This document shows positions 1 to 6,542 of a DNA stretch of 9,065 nt, piece after piece. The notes below the pieces were generated by a model. It made no database searches and was not told where the DNA came from. It saw nothing but the letters and a program-made list of their open reading frames with translations. The position numbers were made by a program, and so were the translations under genes. Source of the stretch: Anaerolineae bacterium (lineage in GTDB: Bacteria; Chloroflexota; Anaerolineae; Aggregatilineales; Phototrophicaceae); contig JADLHH010000295.1 in NCBI GenBank assembly GCA_020848855.1, positions 1 to 9,065 on the forward strand, in the 5' to 3' direction. The number at the start of each line of letters is the position of its first letter. Within the stretch, counting starts at the first letter, position 1.

Positions 1-1662
1 AAGCAGCGGATCATCGTCAGTGAGCTACCCTACCAGACCAACAAAGCCGCGCTGGTCGAGCGGATCGCGTCGCTGGTGCGCGACGGCAGGCTGGAAGGGA
101 TCGCCGACCTGCGCGACGAAACCGACCGTCAGGGCTTGCGGCTCGCCATCGAGCTTCAGCGCGGCGCGGAAGTCGAACCGGTGATCGAAAAGCTGTTCAA
201 GCTGACGCCGCTGCAGGAGACATTCAGCATCATCATGCTGGCGCTGGTCAACAACGAGCCGCGCGTGCTGAGCCTGAAGCAGTGCCTGAAGGTATACCTC
301 GACCACCGGCTGGACGTGGTGCGGCGGCGCAGCGAATACGAACTCGCCCGCGCCCGCGAGCGCGCGCACATCCTCGAAGGGCTGCTCAAGGCGCTGGACA
401 TGCTCGACGAGGTGATCGCCACCATTCGCAAGTCACGGAATGCCGACACCGCCCGCAATAACCTGATCACCCTGCTGAGGATCAGCGAGGCGCAGGCACA
501 GGCGATCCTCGACATGCAGCTTCGCCGGCTCGCCGCGCTGGAACGCAAGAAGATTCAGGACGAATACGACGAGAAAATCAAGCTGATCCACTACCTGGAA
601 GGCTTGCTCAACAGCCCGCAGCAGATGCGCGAGGTGATCGCCGAAGAGACGCGCACGGTCAAGAGCGCCTACGGCGACCCGCGCCGGACGATCATCGTGG
701 AAAGCACCGCCACCACCAGCGTGACAACCGAGTCGCTGCTGCTGCCGCAGGAAGAAACGTGGGTGACGCTCACAGTCGGCGACCGGATCGCGCGGAGTTT
801 TGCGACGACCGCGCCGAAGGTGACCAGCGACCACAAGGAGCCGCCGCGCTTCGTGCTGCAAAGCGACTCGACGCAAATCCTGTACCTGTTCTCGACCGAG
901 GGGCACTGCGCCACGATTCCGGTGCATCAGCTTCCGCAGGTGAACGACCCGGCGGAAGGCACGCCCTACCGCGACCTGTGCGGCTTCAAGAACGGCGAGC
1001 AGATCGCCGCCGTGATGAGCCTGCCCCCCAGCGAAAGCGAGGGTTTCCTGTTCTTCGGCACGACCGGCGGCGAGGTCAAGCGGCTGCGGCTGGAAGACCT
1101 GCCCGGCATGATGGCGAACACGTTCAAAGTGATGGACGTGGAAGCGAAGGACAGCCTCGGTTGGGTGACCCTGACCAACGGCGAGAATGAGATCGTGCTG
1201 ACGACCTTCGAGGGACAGGCGATCCGCTTCAAGGAAAGCGACGTGCGCCCAACCGGATTGGGCGCGGGCGGGATGCGCGGCATCAAGCTCGGCGGCGACA
1301 GCGACCGGGTGATCGGGATGGGGATCGCTCGCAACGAGATGCAACTGTGGACAATCACCGACGACGGCGTCGCCAAAAGCTCGCCGGTCTCGGAATACCC
1401 GACTCAGGGGCGCGCCGGCAGCGGCGTGGTTACAATGAAGCTGCCCAAGGAAAGCCTCGGCGTGACCGCATCAATCATCGCCAAGCTGGACGAGACTGTC
1501 ATCATCCTGACGAACAAGAACCGTCCCAAACCGCTGCCGATCAAGAAAGCGCCGAATGGACGCCGCGACAAACGCGGCGACATCGTGGTTTCGCTGGCGA
1601 ACAAGGAACAGATCGTGGCGGTGGTCACCGAGCAGAAAAGCGTGAACGGGACGGGGAGCTAG
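1..1662 (+). CDS. gyrA/parC: Type IIA DNA topoisomerase subunit A (DNA gyrase A / topoisomerase IV ParC type), 5'-truncated by window
   Basis: This is the DNA-cleaving subunit of a type IIA topoisomerase, which passes one duplex through another together with a GyrB/ParE ATPase subunit. The frame is open from base 1 and ends at TAG 1660-1662, giving 553 residues. The N-terminal winged helix and catalytic tyrosine lie outside the window. The fragment opens in the tower domain (RIIVSELPYQTNK, residues 3-15; DLRDE follows). It continues through the coiled coil (AHILEGLLKALDMLDEVI) and the gate motif AILDMQLRRLAALERKKI, then YGDPRRT. From about residue 254 (WVTLT) it forms a C-terminal beta-pinwheel that I read as six blades. 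Blade 1 has no QRRGGKG-like GyrA box. Blade 2 (STEGHCATIPVHQLP) and blade 4 (PTGLGAGGMRGIKL) resemble Gram-positive ParC/GrlA. It could be the only gyrase A of the genome or a topoisomerase IV paralogue; the family is certain, the subtype is not. Its stop codon overlaps that of the convergent neighbour. Confidence 0.93.
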   Translation, partial: KQRIIVSELPYQTNKAALVERIASLVRDGRLEGIADLRDETDRQGLRLAIELQRGAEVEPVIEKLFKLTPLQETFSIIMLALVNNEPRVLSLKQCLKVYLDHRLDVVRRRSEYELARARERAHILEGLLKALDMLDEVIATIRKSRNADTARNNLITLLRISEAQAQAILDMQLRRLAALERKKIQDEYDEKIKLIHYLEGLLNSPQQMREVIAEETRTVKSAYGDPRRTIIVESTATTSVTTESLLLPQEETWVTLTVGDRIARSFATTAPKVTSDHKEPPRFVLQSDSTQILYLFSTEGHCATIPVHQLPQVNDPAEGTPYRDLCGFKNGEQIAAVMSLPPSESEGFLFFGTTGGEVKRLRLEDLPGMMANTFKVMDVEAKDSLGWVTLTNGENEIVLTTFEGQAIRFKESDVRPTGLGAGGMRGIKLGGDSDRVIGMGIARNEMQLWTITDDGVAKSSPVSEYPTQGRAGSGVVTMKLPKESLGVTASIIAKLDETVIILTNKNRPKPLPIKKAPNGRRDKRGDIVVSLANKEQIVAVVTEQKSVNGTGS

Positions 1663-2876
1663 CCGCTTAGTTGTTCGGCAAGCTGCTGAAGCTGAGGCGA
1701 CGGCGTGACGTTCAGGCGTGCTTGCAGCGTGCGGGCAAGCCGCTGATAAGTCTTCACGCCATCCTGCGGCATGTCAAGCTCGCCGTACAGACGCATCGCC
1801 GCGTAAGCGGAGTCTTCGCGCTCCGGCTTCAGGTGTGAAGCGCGCACGTAGTAACCCAGCGCTTCGCGCGGGCTGCCTTCACGCTCGCAAATGCGCCCCA
1901 GCGTGACCAGCGTATCGCACGCCGCCTGCTGGAGCGACTCGCGGCGGTTGACCACCCAATCGGACTTGAGCGACATCAGGTAGTCGCCACGATACAGCCC
2001 CAGCGCCTGGCGCAGCAGGTCGCCATTGCGGTCGCCCGAATCGCTGTCCTGCACCAACTGATTGAACAGTGACACATCGTAGCTGAGTTGAATCTGCGGC
2101 GAAATATGGTAGAAGCTCGACCCATAGACGGTCAGTTCCATGCCCAGCACTTCGCTGATTTTGCGCTTGGTGACGTGGAAGACGTTGGTGGCTTCGCGGG
2201 TCGTCAGCGCGGGCCAGAAGGTCTCGAAGATTTCGGCGCGGGTGACCATGCCCCGGTCAACCAGATAGAAGAACAGCGCACGCGGCAGCGCGCCGTCCCA
2301 GTTTTCGACATTGCGACCGTTCAACTGAACGCGCCCTTCGCCAAACGCCCGGACTTCGAGCAACGCGCCGGACAGGTTCTGCCCATAATCCCACAGCATC
2401 ATTCGGCTTTCGGCAGGCAAAAACGTTGTCTGGCGGCACAGGTCGTTGTCGTCCAGCCAGCCTTCCGGCACTATGCGGCTCAGGAGAATCACACGCCCGC
2501 CCGACAGCCGTTCGAGCAACTGACGGACGAAGCGCATCAGCGCCGCCGGGACGGCGCGGTCGGATTCATCGAGGATGACATCGTGAGCACCGCCGACGAC
2601 GGCGGATGACCGAGTGTTCTGGCGGCGCAGCGCTGTGTCAAGCTGCGTCTGAAGCTGTTCCTCGCTCAACCCCTGCCCTTCGAGGCGCACGTAGACCGCC
2701 TGATCCGGCAGGTCCCGGAGCATGACATGCTGCGCCCGGTAATTCGGATGCACAAAGACGACCCGTTTTTCGCGCGGCAGCTTACCGTACTGCCGGGAAA
2801 CGACCTCAAGAGCGTCAGGCGTCATCGTCATATCCTCGTCGCTAGTTGATTCATCGATGTCCTGCATAGGTGGCAT
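1659..2876 (-). CDS. BTAD/SARP-type transcriptional regulator with degenerate STAND-like N-terminus
   Basis: This is a predicted cytoplasmic DNA-binding regulator of 405 residues from the outermost ATG. Residues 37-135 resemble the start of a MalT/STAND ATPase. There is a core strand RVVFVH, a Walker-B-like DVILDESD (99-106) and a sensor-like VILLSR (129-134). The Walker A position reads HPNYRAQH (43-50), without the GK[ST] needed for nucleotide binding. Residues 172-262 form an OmpR/PhoB-type winged helix (AEIFETFWPALTTREATN and the recognition helix NVFHVTKRKISEVLG). Residues 263-405 are the TPR-like bacterial transcriptional activation domain (ALGLYRGDYL, SDWVVNRRESL, REALGYYVRASHLKPERED). 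An ATG at 2823-2825 (residue 18, MTPDALEVV) has a GAGGA seven bases upstream and may be the real start; no such site precedes the outer ATG. Its targets are unknown. It lies downstream of rel on the same strand but has its own promoter. Confidence 0.85.
   Translation of the reverse strand: MPPMQDIDESTSDEDMTMTPDALEVVSRQYGKLPREKRVVFVHPNYRAQHVMLRDLPDQAVYVRLEGQGLSEEQLQTQLDTALRRQNTRSSAVVGGAHDVILDESDRAVPAALMRFVRQLLERLSGGRVILLSRIVPEGWLDDNDLCRQTTFLPAESRMMLWDYGQNLSGALLEVRAFGEGRVQLNGRNVENWDGALPRALFFYLVDRGMVTRAEIFETFWPALTTREATNVFHVTKRKISEVLGMELTVYGSSFYHISPQIQLSYDVSLFNQLVQDSDSGDRNGDLLRQALGLYRGDYLMSLKSDWVVNRRESLQQAACDTLVTLGRICEREGSPREALGYYVRASHLKPEREDSAYAAMRLYGELDMPQDGVKTYQRLARTLQARLNVTPSPQLQQLAEQLSG
2833..2837 (-). 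promoter_or_regulatory. Shine-Dalgarno GAGGA favouring an internal start of the BTAD regulator
   Basis: On the minus strand GAGGA lies 7 bases before ATG 2823-2825, which is ideal spacing. The outer ATG at 2874-2876 has no purine-rich site before it. If this site is used, the regulator is 388 residues long and begins MTPDALEVV, losing an acidic 17-residue lead. Confidence 0.5.
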
Positions 2877-2885
2877 CTAGTATCG

Positions 2886-2911
2886 CAATATTCAAACTAA
2901 CTTCAATATTG
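2886..2911. repeat. CAATATT/AATATTG inverted and direct repeat over the regulator promoter
   Basis: CAATATT (2886-2892) and AATATTG (2905-2911) are perfect inverted copies around a 12-base spacer. Because AATATT is itself palindromic, CAATATT also recurs as a direct repeat starting at 2886 and 2904. The element covers the -10 box and start-site region of the BTAD regulator promoter, a typical place for a repressor or autoregulatory operator. Winged-helix SARP/OmpR proteins often bind short direct repeats, so self-control is a reasonable inference. Confidence 0.45.
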
Positions 2912-2937
2912 TAGCGTAATTAGCCACAATGTGGCAA
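2908..2937 (-). promoter_or_regulatory. Sigma70-type promoter of the BTAD regulator
   Basis: Read on the minus strand, a -35 box TTGCCA (2932-2937) and a -10 box TACAAT (2908-2913) are separated by 18 bases; each matches the consensus at 5 of 6 positions. The predicted start of transcription is near 2901, leaving a leader of about 25 bases to the outer ATG or about 76 bases to the inner one. The region is much richer in A+T than the surrounding genes. Confidence 0.6.
2923..2935. repeat. Small perfect dyad GCCAC-AAT-GTGGC at the -35 region
   Basis: A perfect 5-bp GC-rich stem with a 3-base loop overlaps the -35 box of the BTAD regulator promoter. No T-run follows on either strand, so it does not look like a terminator. 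It may be a binding site or simply a short chance palindrome. Confidence 0.3.
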
Positions 2938-2944
2938 CCAGAAT

Positions 2945-2964
2945 AATAAGCCGAAAGGCATACT
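2945..2964 (-). terminator. Candidate weak intrinsic terminator after rel
   Basis: Five bases past the rel stop codon the minus strand reads AGTATGCC-TTTC-GGCTTATT. This folds into an 8-position stem with one T-T mismatch and one G-T wobble, and its 3' arm runs into a T/A-rich tail. It could end the rel transcript before the BTAD promoter. It is far weaker than the terminator at 7057-7083, so some read-through is likely. Confidence 0.35.
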
Positions 2965-2969
2965 CAGGC

Positions 2970-5159
2970 TTAATGCACGTAGCGCCGCCGGGCTTCGGTG
3001 ACGCTGGGAATGCTCTCCAGCCGGGTCAGGATGCGCGTCAGCTTTTGCATATCGCTGATTTCGATGGTGAGGTTGAAGGTGGCGATATTCGAGCGCACGG
3101 CGACATTGACACTCGACATATTGACCTTCTCGTCCGCCATCACCGTGCTGATGTCCAGCATCAAGCCTTCGCGGTCGTAGGCGACAATTTCGATGGCGAC
3201 CGAGTAGCGCTGCTCCTGGCTCGACTTACCCCACGTCACATCGATCAGCCGCTCGTTTTCGATACCGATATTCGGGCAGTCGGCACGGTGAACGGTCACA
3301 CCGCGACCGCGCGTGACAAAGCCAACGATCTTGTCACCCGGCACGGGCTTGCAGCACCGCCCCAGATTGACCAGCAGCCCGCCCGTCCCCATGATGTTGA
3401 TGCCATTGGAAACATCGACCGAGACGGTCGCCGGACGGGTCTTGAGAATATCCCCCTTCTGCTCTTCCTCGCGGCGCTCCATTTCGAGGATGCGGTTGGC
3501 GATGCTCGCTCCGTGAATGTCGCCCTCGCCGACCGCCGCGAAGAACTCGTCGACCTTGTCGTAGTTGAACCAGCGACAGACCGTTTCGAACGAGAGCGTG
3601 TCGATCACGCCGAGGCGCTTCATCTCGCGTTCCATGACTTCGCGCCCGCTGGCGACGTTCTTGTCGTAGTTCTGCTTGCGGAACCAGTAGCGAATCTTGG
3701 AGCGTGCCCGCGCCGTCGTCACGTAGCCGAGGTTCGGGTTCAGCCAGTCGAGGCTGGGTCCGCCGCGCTTCGACGCGACGATCTCGATTTGATCGCCGGT
3801 TTTGAGGACGTAGTTCAGGTTGACCAGCCGCCCATGCACCCGCGCGCCCCGGCAGCGATGACCGATGTCCGTATGGATGTGGTAGGCGAAGTCAATCGGC
3901 GTCGCGCCGGCAGGAAGATCGACAATATCCCCTTTGGGCGTGAACACGTAGACGCGATCCTGAAAGACCTCGGTCTTCATGGTATCGACAAACGACGCGG
4001 CATCGTCGTCGGCGTCACGCCCGAATTCCATCAGCTTGCGCAGGTAATTGATGCGCTCCTCGTATGCCTGGTCGCGCCGGCGCGAGTTGCCTTCCTTGTA
4101 GCGCCAGTGGGCGGCGATACCATACTCGGCGTGCTCGTGCATCTCCATCGTGCGGATTTGCACCTCGACGGTCTTGCCCTGCGAATCGAGCACAGCGGTG
4201 TGCAGACTCTGGTAGAAGTTGTCCTTCGGCGCGGCGATGTAATCATCAAACTCGCCGGGAATCGGTCGCCACAGGTTATGGACGACGCCCAGCACCATAT
4301 AACACTGTGGGATGGTATCCACGATCACGCGGACGGCGCGCACGTCGTAAATCTGATCGAAGGGCAGCCGCTTGCGCTCCATCTTCTTGTAGATGCTGAA
4401 GATGTGCTTCGGGCGCGCCGTGATGATAGCGTTGGCGATGCCGAATTTCTCCAGTTCGCCGCGCAGCGTCGTGAGGATATTGTTAAGGTACGCCTCGCGG
4501 TCGGCGCGCCGCTCGTCAATCTGAGCAGCGAGCGTGCGGTATTCGTCGGGTTCGAGGTAGCGGAAACTGAGGTCTTCCAGCTCCCACTTGATCTGCCAGA
4601 TGCCCAGCCGGTTCGCCAGCGGCGCGTAAATGTCGAGCGTCTCCTGGGCGATTTGCTGCTGTTTGTAGGGCGTCATGTAGCCGAGTGTGCGCATGTTATG
4701 CAGGCGGTCAGCCAGTTTGACCAGCACGACGCGCACGTCGTCGCCCATCGCCAGCGCCATCTTGCGGATGTGCTCGAAGCCCCGGTCGGTCGGGCGACCG
4801 CGCTTGTCGAAGGTTTCGGCTTTGACGGGCAGGTTTTGCAGCTTGGTCACACCGTCCACAATCCCGGCGACGGTGTCGCCAAATTCGCTGCGAAGTTCGT
4901 CCTGCGTGATATCGGTGTCTTCCAGCAGGTCGTGCATGAGCGCGGCGGCAATCGCTTCGGCGTCAAGCTTCATCTCGGCAAGGATGTGCGCCACCGCGAC
5001 GCAGTGCGTAAAATAGGGTTCGCCCGATTTACGGAACTGACCGACATGTGCCAGTTCGGCTTTGCGGTATGCGCGCTCAATTAACGCACGGTCATGGGGG
5101 GTGATATCGGGCAAAAGTTCCAGCAGGGATTGGAGATTCATCTCCAGAACAGCGTTCAT
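2970..5159 (-). CDS. rel: RelA/SpoT family (p)ppGpp synthetase/hydrolase, long-form Rel
   Basis: This cytoplasmic stringent-response enzyme makes (p)ppGpp from ATP and GDP/GTP and probably hydrolyses it. The 729 residues are typical of full-length Rel. The HD hydrolase domain keeps H52, H76-D77 with E80 (HDLLEDT) and D151 (KLADRLHN), with a short insertion near residues 111-125. The synthetase domain shows D272 (YDVRAVRV), YQSLHT (316-321) and E332 in VEVQIRT. Its metal/activity signature is EFDD (303-306) rather than RxKD. A TGS domain (RVYVFTPKGDIVDLP, about 402-462) follows, then the helical region, a conserved-cysteine region (CC 602-603, HRADCPN 624-630) and a C-terminal ACT domain (about 653-725). 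ATG 5157-5159 is preceded by GGTGAG at six bases. The gene is divergent from moeA, with its own -10 box. It could be bifunctional or synthetase-biased. Confidence 0.95.
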   Translation of the reverse strand: MNAVLEMNLQSLLELLPDITPHDRALIERAYRKAELAHVGQFRKSGEPYFTHCVAVAHILAEMKLDAEAIAAALMHDLLEDTDITQDELRSEFGDTVAGIVDGVTKLQNLPVKAETFDKRGRPTDRGFEHIRKMALAMGDDVRVVLVKLADRLHNMRTLGYMTPYKQQQIAQETLDIYAPLANRLGIWQIKWELEDLSFRYLEPDEYRTLAAQIDERRADREAYLNNILTTLRGELEKFGIANAIITARPKHIFSIYKKMERKRLPFDQIYDVRAVRVIVDTIPQCYMVLGVVHNLWRPIPGEFDDYIAAPKDNFYQSLHTAVLDSQGKTVEVQIRTMEMHEHAEYGIAAHWRYKEGNSRRRDQAYEERINYLRKLMEFGRDADDDAASFVDTMKTEVFQDRVYVFTPKGDIVDLPAGATPIDFAYHIHTDIGHRCRGARVHGRLVNLNYVLKTGDQIEIVASKRGGPSLDWLNPNLGYVTTARARSKIRYWFRKQNYDKNVASGREVMEREMKRLGVIDTLSFETVCRWFNYDKVDEFFAAVGEGDIHGASIANRILEMERREEEQKGDILKTRPATVSVDVSNGINIMGTGGLLVNLGRCCKPVPGDKIVGFVTRGRGVTVHRADCPNIGIENERLIDVTWGKSSQEQRYSVAIEIVAYDREGLMLDISTVMADEKVNMSSVNVAVRSNIATFNLTIEISDMQKLTRILTRLESIPSVTEARRRYVH

Positions 5160-5165
5160 ACGGTT

Positions 5166-5171
5166 CTCACC
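5166..5171 (-). promoter_or_regulatory. Ribosome binding site of rel (GGTGAG)
   Basis: Minus-strand GGTGAG lies 6 bases before ATG 5157-5159. GGTGA pairs with the part of the 16S tail next to the classical core. This supports the first ATG over the second ATG at codon 7. Confidence 0.6.
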
Positions 5172-5188
5172 GGGGATTCTTTCACCCT

Positions 5189-5194
5189 ATTTTA
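5189..5194 (-). promoter_or_regulatory. Candidate -10 box of the rel promoter (TAAAAT)
   Basis: TAAAAT on the minus strand matches the -10 consensus at 5 of 6 positions and would start transcription near 5182, about 22 bases before the rel ATG. No good -35 hexamer is seen at 16-18 bases. That space is instead taken by the CCAGAT/ATCTGG dyad, which suggests an activator-dependent or otherwise controlled promoter. Confidence 0.45.
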
Positions 5195-5196
5195 CA

Positions 5197-5218
5197 CCAG
5201 ATCGCCTCAGCAATCTGG
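5197..5218. repeat. Inverted repeat CCAGAT-N10-ATCTGG in the rel/moeA divergent region
   Basis: Perfect 6-bp arms (5197-5202 and 5213-5218) lie around a 10-base spacer. The dyad is just upstream of the rel -10 box, where the -35 contact would be, and upstream of moeA. Its size and spacing suit a dimeric regulator. No T-run follows, so it is not a terminator. Confidence 0.4.
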
Positions 5219-5237
5219 CAGAGCCGCGATAGAATTG

Positions 5238-5262
5238 CGTTAAAATATACTAAATCTTAACG
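5238..5262. promoter_or_regulatory. Inverted repeat CGTTAA-N13-TTAACG around a moeA -10 box
   Basis: Perfect 6-bp arms CGTTAA (5238-5243) and TTAACG (5257-5262) flank an A+T-rich centre containing TATACT (5246-5251), a 5-of-6 match to a -10 box for moeA. TAAAAT at 5241-5246 is an alternative -10. No -35 box is seen. The CGTTA...TAACG outline resembles the half-sites bound by the molybdate sensor ModE in other bacteria. That would suit a molybdenum cofactor gene, but it is an inference from shape only. Confidence 0.4.
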
Positions 5263-5268
5263 TGGACG

Positions 5269-5274
5269 AGAGGA
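5269..5274 (+). promoter_or_regulatory. Ribosome binding site of moeA (AGAGGA), fixes the TTG start
   Basis: AGAGGA ends 7 bases before TTG 5282-5284 but only 1 base before TTG 5276-5278. The downstream TTG is therefore the likely start, giving a protein that begins MSELLNVDEAVERIL. Confidence 0.65.
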
Positions 5275-5281
5275 ATTGCAA

Positions 5282-6529
5282 TTGTCTGAACTACTGAACG
5301 TCGATGAAGCGGTCGAGCGGATTCTGAGCGGGATCAGTCCGCTGGGTGACGAGCGCGTCCCGCTGCTGGATGCACTGGGGCGCGTACTGGCAGAGCCGGT
5401 CGTGTCGGAAATCTCGCTGCCGCCGTTCGCCAATTCCAGCATGGACGGCTTCGCCGTGCGCGCTTCCAACACCAAGTATGCCACCAAAGACCAGCCGACC
5501 GCGATCCGGGTGGTGATGGACATCCCGGCGGGCAGCAGCCCGGATCGCGTCCTGCACACCGGGCAAGCCGCGCGCATCATGACCGGCGCCCCGCTGCCGG
5601 AAGGCGCGGATGCTATCATCCCGGTCGAGGACACCGACCAGACATGGAAGCCGGGTGACAATTCGGAGCTTCCGACCGTCGTCGCCATTTACGCGCCGGT
5701 ACACGCCGGGGATTGCGTGCGCCCGGTCGGCGAGGACATCATGGCAGGTCAGACCGTGCTGCAAGCCGGCACGGTGATCGGCGCGGCAGAACTGGGCGTG
5801 CTGGCAGCGCTTGGTCAAGCTGACGTGCCGGTCAAGCGCCGTCCGCGCGTCGCCATCGTCGGCAGCGGCGATGAGCTGGTGGACGTGAATGAGCCGATCA
5901 CGCCGGGAAAAATCCGCGACACCAACAGCTACACGCTGTTCGGGCTGATCAGCGCCAACGGCGGCGAGCCGATCCGCATCCCCACCGCGCGCGACACGCT
6001 CGACGACGTGCGCCGCTGCTTCCGTGAAGCACTCGACCAGCAGCCCGACCTGATCATCAGTTCGGCGGGCGTCTCGGTCGGCGCGTTCGACGTGGTGCGA
6101 ACGGTGATCGAAGAACTCGGTCAGATCGACTTCTGGCGCGTCAACCTGCGCCCAGGCAAGCCGCTGGCGTTCGGGTCGGTGGGTAACGTGCCATTTTTCG
6201 GGCTGCCCGGCAACCCAGTCTCGGCGATGGTGACGTTCGACGTGTTCGTCCGCCCCGCTCTGCTGCGGCTGGGTGGCAGGACAGACCCGACGCCAGCCGT
6301 CGAGGCGACGCTTAGAGAACCATTAAAGTCGGATGGACGGCGTAGTTACATCCGTGTTAAACTTTCGCGTGAGGATGGGCGGTACGTCGCCACATCGACC
6401 GGGACGCAGAGTTCCGGCGCACTGATGTCGATGGTGCTGGCAGACGGGCTGCTGATCATCCCCGAAAACGTGACCGAGGCGCGCGCCGGCGAGAAATTCC
6501 CCGTCCGACTGCTGCGAAATCCCATGTAA
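5282..6529 (+). CDS. moeA: Molybdopterin molybdenumtransferase MoeA
   Basis: MoeA inserts molybdenum from molybdate into adenylylated molybdopterin in the last step of molybdenum cofactor synthesis, in the cytoplasm and as a dimer. The 415 residues match the usual length. The N-terminal domain shows LPPFANSSMDGFAVR (46-60) and MTGAPLPEGAD (100-110). The MoCF-binding domain shows GSGDEL (194-199), DTNSYTLFG, SAGVSVG (261-267, where most relatives have SGGVSVG), RPGKPLAFG (290-298) and GLPGNPVS (307-314). A C-terminal domain IV follows (about 335-412). The start is TTG 5282, chosen by the AGAGGA spacing. The stop TAA 6527-6529 lies 13 bases before the VKOR gene, so the two are probably one transcript. 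No MogA-like fusion is present, so adenylylation would need a partner elsewhere in the genome. Confidence 0.94.
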   Translation: MSELLNVDEAVERILSGISPLGDERVPLLDALGRVLAEPVVSEISLPPFANSSMDGFAVRASNTKYATKDQPTAIRVVMDIPAGSSPDRVLHTGQAARIMTGAPLPEGADAIIPVEDTDQTWKPGDNSELPTVVAIYAPVHAGDCVRPVGEDIMAGQTVLQAGTVIGAAELGVLAALGQADVPVKRRPRVAIVGSGDELVDVNEPITPGKIRDTNSYTLFGLISANGGEPIRIPTARDTLDDVRRCFREALDQQPDLIISSAGVSVGAFDVVRTVIEELGQIDFWRVNLRPGKPLAFGSVGNVPFFGLPGNPVSAMVTFDVFVRPALLRLGGRTDPTPAVEATLREPLKSDGRRSYIRVKLSREDGRYVATSTGTQSSGALMSMVLADGLLIIPENVTEARAGEKFPVRLLRNPM

Positions 6530-6542
6530 TCGAGAGGCGTTC

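Noticed and set aside
433..1344. A 303-codon open frame on the minus strand inside the topoisomerase gene
   Set aside because: The plus-strand frame carries conserved topoisomerase motifs throughout. The antisense frame shows low-complexity His/Arg/Ala composition and no family match.
2931..5084. A 717-codon open frame on the plus strand opposite rel
   Set aside because: It mirrors the rel gene in a high-GC antisense frame, has no recognisable domain or ribosome site, and its composition (rich in Asp, His, Val, Arg) is typical of shadow frames. The minus-strand Rel has full domain support.
5276..5278. Upstream TTG as the moeA start
   Set aside because: It lies only one base after the AGAGGA ribosome site. 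The in-frame TTG at 5282 has the proper 7-base spacing and gives the usual MoeA N-terminus.
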